A stretch of DNA of 7,360 bases from JAAYAN01 sp964437215 (GTDB lineage: Bacteria; Bacteroidota; Ignavibacteria; Ignavibacteriales; Melioribacteraceae). Made by a program: the position numbers and the translations under genes. Below the pieces are notes generated by a model, which made no database searches, had not been told where the DNA came from, and worked only from the letters and a program-made list of their open reading frames with translations. Below are positions 1 through 6,626 of this stretch, piece by piece. The stretch spans positions 1 to 7,360 of the forward strand of contig CAYTFZ010000114.1 in the NCBI GenBank assembly GCA_964437215.1, written 5' to 3'. Positions within the stretch are counted from its first letter, which is position 1; every line of letters begins with the position of its first letter.

Positions 1-236
1 TAAGAAAATGCAGCGGAACTGATATTGGCGTTGCTTCAACAGGAATTATGGGTCCTTCGGGAGCTACCGAAAACAAACCGATAGGACTTGTTTACATAGG
101 TATTTGCGATGACAAAATATGTACTGCAAAAGAATTTCATTTTGGAGATGATAGAATACTAAACAAAATTAAAACTTCGCAAGCTGCAATAGAAATGTTA
201 AGAAGATATCTTCTTGGAATTCCGTATGACGAATAG
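1..236 (+). CDS. cinA: CinA C-terminal domain (NMN deamidase), 3' end only
   Basis: This is the last 77 codons of a gene that begins before the window; the reading frame is open from base 3 to the TAG at 234-236. The visible protein contains TGIMGPSGATENKPIGLVYIG-like sequence (about residues 13-33 of the visible part), which matches the glycine-rich signature of the CinA/PncC amidase domain (usual form TGIAGPSGGT..KPVG.VyIG). The family hydrolyses nicotinamide mononucleotide to nicotinate mononucleotide and ammonia in the cytoplasm, recycling pyridine nucleotide. The end, ..RRYLLGIPYDE, fits the family's usual helical C-terminus. Whether the full gene also has the N-terminal MoCF-like domain of long CinA, or is a stand-alone PncC, cannot be seen. 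An internal ATG at 48 is not the start, because the conserved domain continues upstream of it. The gene overlaps thpR by 11 nt, suggesting co-transcription. Confidence 0.88.
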   Translation, partial: RKCSGTDIGVASTGIMGPSGATENKPIGLVYIGICDDKICTAKEFHFGDDRILNKIKTSQAAIEMLRRYLLGIPYDE

Positions 237-783
237 GCTTTTTATTGCGCTTGAAATTCCTGATGAAGTTAAAGATAAACTAATTTACTTGCGAAATGAA
301 ATTTACGGAGCCGGTTTTAAGAAAATTAAATGGGAAAATAAAGATAAGCTTCATATCACATTGAAATTTTTAGGCGAAACAGAAATTACTTTATATCCTG
401 AATTAAAAAATACAGTTGCGCAAGTGGTTGCAAAGCAAAAAAAAACTATATTGTCCTTTTCGGAATTCGGTGTTTTTTACAATAAAAAATATCCCAAAAT
501 TCTTTGGGCCGGTACAGAAAAAAATAATGAACTGCAATCTTTTAAAATAAATATTGAAGATAAATTGGTTGAACTGGGATTTGAAAAAGAAATGAGAAGA
601 TTTGATCCTCATCTTACTGTTTTTCGATTTAAACGAGCTGAAGATAAGATAATTGAAGAAAAATTTCTTAATAAAAAAATTGAAAATGTTAAGTTTACGG
701 CAGAAAAAATAGCTATATACAAAAGCAGTTTACAGAAAACCGGATCAGTTTACGAACCGGTTGATGCATTTTTTATGAAATAA
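226..783 (+). CDS. thpR: RNA 2',3'-cyclic phosphodiesterase (2'-5' RNA ligase family)
   Basis: The 185-residue protein belongs to the 2H phosphoesterase superfamily. Both HxTx catalytic motifs are present: H43-I-T45-L in KLHITLKFLGE and H129-L-T131-V in FDPHLTVFRFKR. The N-terminus (RLFIALEIPDEVKDKL) matches the family's opening strand, and the length is normal for ThpR. Characterised members hydrolyse RNA 2',3'-cyclic phosphates to 2'-phosphomonoesters and can reversibly form 2'-5' RNA links in vitro; the cellular role is unclear. I chose ATG 226 because it puts the conserved RLFIAL next to the N-terminus and has a GGA at 216-218 about 7 nt upstream. A TTG at 214 would add four residues (MEFR) and cannot be excluded. 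The start lies inside the cinA end (11-nt overlap), so translational coupling is likely. The recA ribosome binding site overlaps its stop codon region. Confidence 0.93.
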   Translation: MTNRLFIALEIPDEVKDKLIYLRNEIYGAGFKKIKWENKDKLHITLKFLGETEITLYPELKNTVAQVVAKQKKTILSFSEFGVFYNKKYPKILWAGTEKNNELQSFKINIEDKLVELGFEKEMRRFDPHLTVFRFKRAEDKIIEEKFLNKKIENVKFTAEKIAIYKSSLQKTGSVYEPVDAFFMK

Positions 784-789
784 AGGAGG
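783..789 (+). promoter_or_regulatory. Strong Shine-Dalgarno of recA
   Basis: AAGGAGG lies 4 nt upstream of the recA ATG at 794 and begins at the last base of the thpR stop codon. It is the strongest ribosome binding site in the window and fixes the recA start. A near-perfect anti-SD match also says this organism uses canonical Shine-Dalgarno initiation. Confidence 0.85.
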
Positions 790-793
790 GACA

Positions 794-1813
794 ATGGCTG
801 ACGAAAAAGAAGCAAAAATGAAAATCTTACAAGAGACTATCGGCAATATCGAAAAAATGCACGGCAAGGGAACAATAATGAAATTGGGTGACGGCGTTGT
901 GAACAAAGTGGAAGCGATTTCCACAAGTTCGTTATCGCTGGATGCAGCTTTGGGTATCGGGGGGGTTCCAAGAGGGAGAATTGTTGAAATTTACGGACCG
1001 GAATCTTCCGGTAAAACTACAATTTGCCTTCATATTATTGCGGAAGCACAAAAAGCCGGAGGACTTGTAGCATTTATAGATGCCGAGCACGCTCTTGATG
1101 TGAATTACGCAAAGCGACTTAATGTAGATATAAATAACCTATTAATTTCACAACCTGATTACGGCGAGCAGGCTTTGGAAATTGCTGATACTTTGGTAAG
1201 AAGCAACGCTCTTGATGTAATAGTGATAGATTCTGTTGCAGCTTTAGTACCTCGCGCCGAAATTGAAGGAGAAATGGGAGATCCCCAAATGGGATTGCAG
1301 GCAAGATTAATGTCGCAAGCTTTACGAAAACTGACAGGTGCAATAAGCAAATCGAAAACCTGCGTTATTTTTACAAATCAGCTTCGCAGTAAGATTGGTG
1401 TTATGTTCGGCAATCCCGAAACTACAACAGGAGGTAATGCTCTTAAATTTTATGCATCGGTGAGAATGGACGTACGGCGTATTGCTGCAATAAAAGAAGG
1501 TGAAAATGTTGTTGGTAACAGGACAAAAGTTAAGATAGTAAAAAGCAAAGTTGCACCGCCATTTAAGGAAGTAGAATTCGATATAATTTATAATGAAGGA
1601 ATCAGCAAAGTAGGCGATATAATAGATTTATCGGTAAACAGCGGTATTGTGAAGAAGAGCGGAGCTTGGTTTTCATATGGAGAAGACAGGTTTCAGGGAC
1701 GCGAGCAGTTTAAACAAAAAATTACTGAAGATAAAACTTTGTTTGAAAAATTAGAAAAAGAAGTTAAAAAAACTTTAGGTCTTTCTGCTGAAGAAGAAAA
1801 ACCGGGCAAATAA
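794..1813 (+). CDS. recA: Recombinase RecA
   Basis: RecA forms ATP-dependent filaments on single-stranded DNA, catalyses strand exchange in recombinational repair, and stimulates LexA-type self-cleavage. The 339-residue protein is full length for the family. Visible elements are the N-terminal helix with MHGKGTIMKLGD (22-33), Walker A GPESSGKT (68-75), the catalytic Glu98 in DAEHALD, Walker B DVIVIDS (141-147), DNA-binding loop L1 around EGEMGDPQMG (158-167), and loop L2 with NQ195-196 followed by GNPETTTGG (206-214). The C-terminal domain has KSGAWFSYG (288-296). The C-terminal tail SAEEEKPGK is short and only mildly acidic. No intein is present. The start is fixed by the strong SD at 783-789. 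The gene sits 10 nt after thpR and shares one base with recX. No LexA-type operator or dedicated promoter is obvious upstream, so expression probably comes from an upstream operon promoter or one inside thpR. Confidence 0.99.
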   Translation: MADEKEAKMKILQETIGNIEKMHGKGTIMKLGDGVVNKVEAISTSSLSLDAALGIGGVPRGRIVEIYGPESSGKTTICLHIIAEAQKAGGLVAFIDAEHALDVNYAKRLNVDINNLLISQPDYGEQALEIADTLVRSNALDVIVIDSVAALVPRAEIEGEMGDPQMGLQARLMSQALRKLTGAISKSKTCVIFTNQLRSKIGVMFGNPETTTGGNALKFYASVRMDVRRIAAIKEGENVVGNRTKVKIVKSKVAPPFKEVEFDIIYNEGISKVGDIIDLSVNSGIVKKSGAWFSYGEDRFQGREQFKQKITEDKTLFEKLEKEVKKTLGLSAEEEKPGK

Positions 1814-2445
1814 TGTTTATTAAAAGTATCATCCGGATAAAGAACAAAATCAAAATTTCTTTTGACGATGATACTTTTTTAATTTTAAATGAAAATGCAA
1901 TAATTCAATATAACCTTTATAAAGGATTATGCGTACCTGACGAATTGTTTAATAATTTAACCAATGAAAGCAAATTTTTAACTGCAAGTAATTACGCATT
2001 CCGCTTGCTTTCCTTAAGAAATTATACAAAAAAAGAATTATCAGATAAGTTAAAGAAAAAAGATTATGAGGGACAGATAATAATGAATGTTCTGAAATAT
2101 CTTGAAGAAAAAAACTACATTAATGATGAAATATACACCGAAAAATTTTTGGAAAGTAAATTAAGAGAGTCAAAAACTGGACAGCTAAAGATTAAAAGTC
2201 AGCTGATTAAAAAGGGAATTGAACGTAAAATTATTGAAAGGGTATTTAGAAATTTACTAAAAGAAGAAGATTTTGAAATAACTGCAATAAATTTAGCGCG
2301 AAAAAAAATGAAAATACTTGAGAGTAAACCTCTGCAAGAAAAAGTAAAAATGCATAAAATTTATAATTTCCTTTTGGGCAAAGGATTCAGTATGGAACAA
2401 AGTTATAAAACGGCAGCTTCTGTATTAAATAAAACAGAAGAATAA
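1813..2445 (+). CDS. recX: Regulatory protein RecX
   Basis: RecX binds RecA filaments and modulates (usually inhibits) recombinase and coprotease activity. The 210-residue, very lysine-rich protein has the family's tandem three-helix repeats. The first is at about 59-100, with YAFRLLSLRNYTKKELSDKL, the RecX signature 'L..R.yT..EL..KL'. The second is at about 100-150, with EKNYINDEIYTEKF and then LKIKSQLIKKGI. A third, weaker repeat runs from about 155 to the end, closing with FLLGKGFSMEQ. The first 55 residues look like the beta-rich N-terminal extension seen in many long RecX proteins. The ATG overlaps the recA stop by one base (TAATG), and no good SD precedes it. Translation is therefore probably coupled to recA, which would keep RecX below RecA levels. 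Identity rests on the motifs plus the position after recA. Confidence 0.94.
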   Translation: MFIKSIIRIKNKIKISFDDDTFLILNENAIIQYNLYKGLCVPDELFNNLTNESKFLTASNYAFRLLSLRNYTKKELSDKLKKKDYEGQIIMNVLKYLEEKNYINDEIYTEKFLESKLRESKTGQLKIKSQLIKKGIERKIIERVFRNLLKEEDFEITAINLARKKMKILESKPLQEKVKMHKIYNFLLGKGFSMEQSYKTAASVLNKTEE

Positions 2446-2476
2446 GAATTGATGTAATTGATTAAATAAAATAGAT

Positions 2477-2505
2477 TTTGTTAATTTATATCTTAATTAT
2501 TTTTG
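2477..2505 (+). promoter_or_regulatory. Candidate Bacteroidota-type promoter for guaB
   Basis: TTTG at 2477-2480 is followed after 17 nt by TATTTTTG at 2498-2505, which fits the TTTG / TAnnTTTG consensus known for the Bacteroidota primary sigma factor. Transcription would begin near 2510-2514, about 70 nt before the guaB ATG. The region is AT-rich, so a chance match is quite possible, and no convincing sigma-70 TTGACA/TATAAT pair was found as an alternative. The placement upstream of the guaB-glycosyltransferase-purD block is the main supporting context. Confidence 0.4.
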
Positions 2506-2518
2506 AATTTGGAAATTC
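2505..2518. repeat. Short inverted repeat over the predicted guaB start site
   Basis: GAATTT-GG-AAATTC is a perfect 6-bp inverted repeat with a 2-nt centre. Its position just after the candidate -7 element would suit a repressor operator. The loop is too small and the stem too AT-rich for a good RNA hairpin. It may be chance in such AT-rich DNA. Confidence 0.35.
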
Positions 2519-2528
2519 TTCAGCAAAA

Positions 2529-2554
2529 CATTTGGTGTAATAAGATCTCAAATG
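2529..2554 (+). repeat. Inverted repeat in the guaB leader
   Basis: CATTTG at 2529-2534 and CAAATG at 2549-2554 can pair as a 6-bp stem with a 14-nt loop in the guaB 5' untranslated region. The stem is weak and does not cover the Shine-Dalgarno at 2571-2576. No T-run follows, so it does not look like a terminator. Any function is unproven. Confidence 0.3.
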
Positions 2555-2570
2555 AAATAAAATGATACTT

Positions 2571-2576
2571 AAGGAG
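2571..2576 (+). promoter_or_regulatory. Shine-Dalgarno deciding the guaB start
   Basis: AAGGAG stands 6 nt before ATG 2583. An upstream in-frame ATG at 2562 lies before this site and would put the SD inside the coding region, so the site selects 2583 as the start. Confidence 0.85.
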
Positions 2577-2582
2577 ATTGAA

Positions 2583-4049
2583 ATGAAAAATAAAATAATT
2601 GGTGACGGACTAACATTTGATGATCTTCTTCTTGTTCCGGCAAAATCTTCTGTGCTCCCGCGCGAAACTGATATAACTTCATATCTTACAAGGAACATAA
2701 AACTTAATATTCCTCTTCTTTCGGCTGCAATGGATACTGTTACGGAATCGGAAATGGCAATATCTATGGCAGGGCAGGGCGGTATAGGAATTATTCATAA
2801 GAATATGTCTATTGAAGCCCAGGCAGATGAAGTTGATAAAGTTAAAAGATCTGAAAGCGGGATGATTCACAACCCTATTACACTTACCCAGGATAAAACT
2901 ATCGGGTATGCACTGAATGTTATGAGCAAGTACAGAATATCTGGAATACCGATTGTTGATGAAAAAAATAAGCTGATAGGAATTCTTACAAACAGAGATT
3001 TACGTTTTGAATTAAATCTTGATCTTCCAGTAAAAGAAATAATGACTTGTAAAAATCTGATTACCGCTCCTCAAGGAACAACTCTAGAACAGGCCGAAAG
3101 CATTTTACAAAAACACCGTATAGAAAAATTACCTGTTGTTGATAAAAACAACATTCTTAAAGGATTAATTACTTTTAAAGATATTTCAAAAAAGAAAAAA
3201 TTTCCAAATGCCTGTAAAGATGAAATTGGAAGATTACGAGTAGGAGCAGGCGTTGGTGTTACAAGAGATATTCTTGACAGAGTAAGCGCGCTTGTAAATG
3301 TTCAAGTAGATGTTATTGTAGTAGATACAGCTCACGGACATTCGGAAGGAGTTTTAAAAGCTGTTAAAAATATTAGAAAAAATTTTAAGGACGTTAATTT
3401 AATTGCTGGAAATATAGTTACAAAAGAAGCTGCTTTAGCATTGGTTGAATGCGGGGTAGATGCTGTAAAAGTAGGAATAGGTGCCGGCTCAATTTGTACT
3501 ACAAGAATAATTGCAGGTGTAGGTATGCCTCAAATTAGTGCTGTTATGGAGGTTGCCGAAGCTTTGAAAGGTAAAAAAATACCGGTTATTGCAGACGGGG
3601 GTATAAAACAAACCGGTGATGTTGCAAAAGCTATTGCTGCCGGAGCCGATACTGTAATGATTGGCGGAATGCTTGCAGGAGTTGATGAAACTCCCGGAGA
3701 AAAGGTATTATACGAAGGCAGAAGCTTTAAGGTTTACAGAGGGATGGGATCGATAGGAGCTATGCAGCAGGGAAGTAAAGACCGTTATTTCCAAGATGCT
3801 GAAGACGATATCAAAAAGCTGGTGCCTGAAGGAGTTGAAGGCAGAGTTCCTTATAAAGGACCGCTTTCTGATACTATATATCAGTTTATCGGAGGTTTGC
3901 GCTCTGCAATGGGATATTGCGGCGTAAGGACTATTGAACAGATGAAAACTAAGTCAAAATTTGTAAAGATAACAAATGCAGGACTTCGCGAAAGCCATCC
4001 GCATGATGTAATTATTACAAAAGAATCGCCAAATTATCATCAAAGATAA
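2583..4049 (+). CDS. guaB: Inosine-5'-monophosphate dehydrogenase
   Basis: The enzyme oxidises IMP to XMP with NAD+, the committed and rate-limiting step to GMP, in the cytoplasm as a tetramer or octamer. From ATG 2583 the protein is 488 residues, the normal bacterial length. The opening GLTFDDLLLVPAKS (9-22) and the SAAMDTVTE segment (47-55) are standard. Two CBS domains, about 93-150 and 155-210, are inserted in the TIM barrel and usually bind ATP or GTP/GDP as allosteric ligands. VDTAHGH (247-253) contributes to NAD binding, and the loop KVGIGAGSICTT (296-307) carries catalytic Cys305. ADGG (337-340) binds the IMP phosphate, and the mobile flap has RYFQ (401-404) and EGVEGRVPYKG (416-426). 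The C-terminus SHPHDV is typical. Starting at 2562 would add seven residues and ignore the SD at 2571. It is the first gene of the block leading to purD. Confidence 0.98.
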   Translation: MKNKIIGDGLTFDDLLLVPAKSSVLPRETDITSYLTRNIKLNIPLLSAAMDTVTESEMAISMAGQGGIGIIHKNMSIEAQADEVDKVKRSESGMIHNPITLTQDKTIGYALNVMSKYRISGIPIVDEKNKLIGILTNRDLRFELNLDLPVKEIMTCKNLITAPQGTTLEQAESILQKHRIEKLPVVDKNNILKGLITFKDISKKKKFPNACKDEIGRLRVGAGVGVTRDILDRVSALVNVQVDVIVVDTAHGHSEGVLKAVKNIRKNFKDVNLIAGNIVTKEAALALVECGVDAVKVGIGAGSICTTRIIAGVGMPQISAVMEVAEALKGKKIPVIADGGIKQTGDVAKAIAAGADTVMIGGMLAGVDETPGEKVLYEGRSFKVYRGMGSIGAMQQGSKDRYFQDAEDDIKKLVPEGVEGRVPYKGPLSDTIYQFIGGLRSAMGYCGVRTIEQMKTKSKFVKITNAGLRESHPHDVIITKESPNYHQR

Positions 4050-4063
4050 AACAGACCTTTACG

Positions 4064-5347
4064 ATGTTTAAAGTTTTAATTATTGCTTATTATTTCCCTC
4101 CAATGGGACTTGCCGGAGTACAGCGTACTTTGAGGTTTGCTAAGTATATGCCGTTGTATAACTGGGAACCCACAGTTATTACTACCGGAACTAAAGAGCT
4201 TAATGCAATTGATTTATCGTTAATGACTGAAGCTCAGGAAGCGGGAATCAGAATTATAAGAACAGATCCTTTGCCGGAGAATATTAACGAACTGTCTGAA
4301 CAGACAATAAGTATGTCGCATAAGCTAAATGCAAGTAAAATTAAAAGATTTTTCAATTCATTTTATGTTCCTGATGAAAAAAAACATTGGGCAAACAAAG
4401 CTTATGATAAAGCAAAAGAGATTTTAGCAAAAGAAAAATTTGATATAATTTTTATTCCGGCTCCTCCTTTTTCAGTTTTTGAAATAGGCGCAAAATTAAA
4501 AAACGAATTTGACATCCCATTGTTTGTTGATTACAGATCATTATGGTTTGGCAATCAATATAATATTTATCCAACTATATATCATTTTATTAAGCAGAAA
4601 AGAAAAGAATACAATAGTTTAAGAGCAGCAGAAAGAGTTATTGTTGTAAACAGAAGAATAAAAGAAATGCTGCTTACCAACTTTAAATTTCTCAGATTTG
4701 AAGATGTTCTTATAATTCCGCATGGTTTTGATAGTCCCGACTATCAGGAAAACAACAAATATCCTAAGGTAAATGATAAATTATCAATAACTTATACCGG
4801 TTTATTTGCAGATAAAATTACTCCTAAATATTTTCTTAAAGCATTTAAGGAATTATCTATTGAACGGCCTGATATTACTCAAAACATTGAATTAAATTTT
4901 GTAGGTGCGTTAAATAAAAAGAATAAAGCTTTAGTGCGGGAATTAAAACTTCAGGAAAATGTTAAGGAATTCGGGTATCTTACACATAAAGAAGCTGTGC
5001 GCAGAATAGTTTCGAGTGATGCTTTATGGCTGATGATAAGCAAAGTAAAAAATGCCGATGCCGTAACAGTTGGAAAAATGTTTGAATATTTCGGATCGGG
5101 CAAACCTGTAATAACTTGTGTTCCCGATGGAGCGGCTAAAGTTGCTTCTCAGGAATACGGAGCCTCGTATATTGCCGAACCGGATGATATTAACGAAATA
5201 AAAAATGCGATTGTAAAACTTCACGAAGATTTCAGGAGCAAGAATTTACCGAAAGCGAATGAAGATTTTATGATTAAACACGAAAGAAAAAATCTGACTG
5301 AAATTTTAACAAAAGAATTTCAGTTTTTTATAAAGGAAATAGTATGA
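4064..5347 (+). CDS. GT4-like glycosyltransferase, acceptor unknown
   Basis: The 427-residue protein has the GT-B two-domain layout of family 4 glycosyltransferases, which move a sugar from a nucleotide donor to a lipid or polysaccharide acceptor at the inner face of the membrane. The N-terminal domain opens with VLIIAYYFPPMGLAGVQR (4-21), the usual 'ppxgGgg..R' loop. It continues with PTVITTG (36-42) and VDYRSLWFGN (155-164), a variant of the common DfRDpW motif. The C-terminal domain begins about 218 with IPHGFD, then YTGLFADK (244-251), and ends with GKMFEYFGSGKPVI (337-350), whose Glu341 corresponds to the second Glu of the EX7E motif. The first Glu is replaced by Ala333. There is no signal peptide or membrane segment. 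ATG 4064 has no clear Shine-Dalgarno; it follows guaB by 14 nt and overlaps purD by 4 nt, so it lies in the same operon. Donor and acceptor cannot be told from sequence; cell-surface polysaccharide is the likely role. Confidence 0.85.
   Translation: MFKVLIIAYYFPPMGLAGVQRTLRFAKYMPLYNWEPTVITTGTKELNAIDLSLMTEAQEAGIRIIRTDPLPENINELSEQTISMSHKLNASKIKRFFNSFYVPDEKKHWANKAYDKAKEILAKEKFDIIFIPAPPFSVFEIGAKLKNEFDIPLFVDYRSLWFGNQYNIYPTIYHFIKQKRKEYNSLRAAERVIVVNRRIKEMLLTNFKFLRFEDVLIIPHGFDSPDYQENNKYPKVNDKLSITYTGLFADKITPKYFLKAFKELSIERPDITQNIELNFVGALNKKNKALVRELKLQENVKEFGYLTHKEAVRRIVSSDALWLMISKVKNADAVTVGKMFEYFGSGKPVITCVPDGAAKVASQEYGASYIAEPDDINEIKNAIVKLHEDFRSKNLPKANEDFMIKHERKNLTEILTKEFQFFIKEIV
5332..5338 (+). promoter_or_regulatory. 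Shine-Dalgarno of purD within the glycosyltransferase end
   Basis: AAAGGAA lies 5 nt before ATG 5344 and inside the last codons of the glycosyltransferase gene. It supports this purD start and the ATGA stop-start overlap. Confidence 0.7.
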
Positions 5348-6624
5348 ATGTAGCACTGATTGGAAACGGCGGAAGGGAACACGCTCTTGCTTATAAAATA
5401 TCGGAAAGTAATAATCTTACTAAATTATATATAATTCCCGGAAATCCGGGAACTGCTTCTTGCGGTGAAAATGTTGATATTAAAATAGACAATAAAACAA
5501 TACTCGGTTTTTGCAAAGATAAAAATATTGACTTGGTTGTGATTGGACCTGAACAGCCGCTTGTTGATGGATTATCGGATTTCTTGTGTGAAAACGGATT
5601 AAAAGTATTCGGTCCATCTGCAAAAGCTTCACAAATTGAAGGCGATAAAGTTTTTTCTAAAAATTTGATGAAAAAATATAAAATCCCGACTGCAGCTTTT
5701 GAGGTTTTTAAAAGAGAAGAAAAAATAAAAGCCGAAGAATATATTAGAAATTCGAACTTCCCGTTGGTATTAAAAGCTTATGGACTTGCAGCGGGCAAAG
5801 GTGTTTTAATCTGCAATAATTTTACAGAAGCTGTAAATGGATTAAAACTTATATTTGAAGAAAACGCTTTTGGAAATGCCGGAGAAAAAATTGTAATTGA
5901 AGAATTTATGCAGGGTGAAGAAGCCTCTGTTTTTGCAATAACTGACGGAAATGATTTTATTACTCTTCCCGCTGCTCAGGACCATAAAAGAATTTTTGAT
6001 AATGACGAAGGAAAAAATACCGGCGGAATGGGTTCTTATTCACCTGCCCCAGTAATTACCGAAGATCTTCAGAAGGAAATAAACCAAACTATTATATTGC
6101 CTACATTAAAAGCTATGGAAGCCGAAGGATGCAAATTTTCCGGCTGCCTTTATTGTGGTTTGATGATAACAAATGAAGGACCTAAAGTAGTTGAATTCAA
6201 TTGCCGGTTCGGCGATCCCGAAGCTCAGGTTGTTCTTCCAATAATTCAAGGCGATTTTCTTAAGCTTCTTTTATCTGCTGCCGAAGGTAAGTTAGATAAA
6301 TCACAATATAAATACGAAAACAAATCTGCAGTATGTATTGTTGCCGCCTCTGCCGGATATCCGGATTTATATAAAAAAGGCTATGAAATTACAGGCCTTG
6401 AGAAAAAATTAAACAATATAATTGTATTTCAGGCAGGAACAAAATCGGAAGGGGATAAAATTGTTACAAGCGGCGGAAGAGTTTTAGGGATTACCGCAGT
6501 ATGTGATGAAAATAATATCCCAAAATGTAAAATAATGGCTTACGAAGCTATTAAAAATATTAATTTCGAAGGAATGCAGTTCCGATCTGATATTTCGGAT
6601 AAAGCTCTGAAGCATTTAAAATAA
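5344..6624 (+). CDS. purD: Phosphoribosylamine-glycine ligase (GAR synthetase)
   Basis: PurD joins glycine to 5-phosphoribosylamine using ATP, giving GAR in the second step of de novo purine synthesis in the cytoplasm. The 426-residue protein has the normal length and order. The N-domain starts ALIGNGGREHAL (4-15), with PGNPGTA (32-38) and GPEQPLVDGL (68-77). The ATP-grasp region includes SQIEGDKVFSK (96-106), LKAYGLAAGKGV (143-154), EEFMQGEEAS (186-195), QDHKRIFDNDEG (212-223) with NTGGMGSYSPAP (225-236), and FNCRFGDPEAQ (285-295). The C-domain has SGGRVLGITA (376-385) and a FRSDI ending (413-417). Residue 146 is Tyr where most bacterial proteins have Asp (KADGLAAGKG). The ATG overlaps the glycosyltransferase stop (ATGA), with an SD at 5332-5338. 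It closes the guaB operon and meets the HIT gene tail to tail 2 nt away. Confidence 0.98.
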   Translation: MNVALIGNGGREHALAYKISESNNLTKLYIIPGNPGTASCGENVDIKIDNKTILGFCKDKNIDLVVIGPEQPLVDGLSDFLCENGLKVFGPSAKASQIEGDKVFSKNLMKKYKIPTAAFEVFKREEKIKAEEYIRNSNFPLVLKAYGLAAGKGVLICNNFTEAVNGLKLIFEENAFGNAGEKIVIEEFMQGEEASVFAITDGNDFITLPAAQDHKRIFDNDEGKNTGGMGSYSPAPVITEDLQKEINQTIILPTLKAMEAEGCKFSGCLYCGLMITNEGPKVVEFNCRFGDPEAQVVLPIIQGDFLKLLLSAAEGKLDKSQYKYENKSAVCIVAASAGYPDLYKKGYEITGLEKKLNNIIVFQAGTKSEGDKIVTSGGRVLGITAVCDENNIPKCKIMAYEAIKNINFEGMQFRSDISDKALKHLK

Positions 6625-6626
6625 TA

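Larger units (their letters stand above)
2446..2582 (+). other. Intergenic region between recX and guaB
   Basis: This 137-nt, very AT-rich gap is the only substantial non-coding stretch in the window. It holds a candidate promoter, two short inverted repeats and the guaB Shine-Dalgarno, listed separately. I see no GC-rich stem followed by a T-run that would serve as an intrinsic terminator for the recA-recX transcript, so read-through into guaB or Rho-type termination is possible. No tRNA, known riboswitch fold or small ORF is evident. Confidence 0.8.

Noticed and set aside
437..445. Run of nine A in thpR as a possible frameshift site
   Set aside because: The reading frame is intact on both sides and both HxTx motifs are in frame; A-runs are common in lysine-rich AT-rich genes.
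755..762. Palindrome AACCGGTT 31 nt upstream of recA, as a possible SOS operator
   Set aside because: It falls inside thpR codons for Glu-Pro-Val, is only 8 bp, and does not match the E. coli (CTGT-N8-ACAG) or Gram-positive (GAAC-N4-GTTC) LexA boxes.
2562..2582. Upstream ATG at 2562 as the guaB start
   Set aside because: The AAGGAG at 2571-2576 lies downstream of it and 6 nt before ATG 2583, which also gives the usual IMPDH N-terminus and length.
2446..2582. Purine riboswitch or intrinsic terminator in the recX-guaB gap
   Set aside because: I could not find the paired helices and conserved loop bases of a purine riboswitch, nor a GC-rich stem with a T-run.
3471..3518. IMPDH active-site loop reads GAGSIC instead of the common GPGSIC
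   Set aside because: That position is variable in the IMPDH signature (G-x-G-S-x-C-x-T), and catalytic Cys305 and both Thr residues are present, so it is not a defect.
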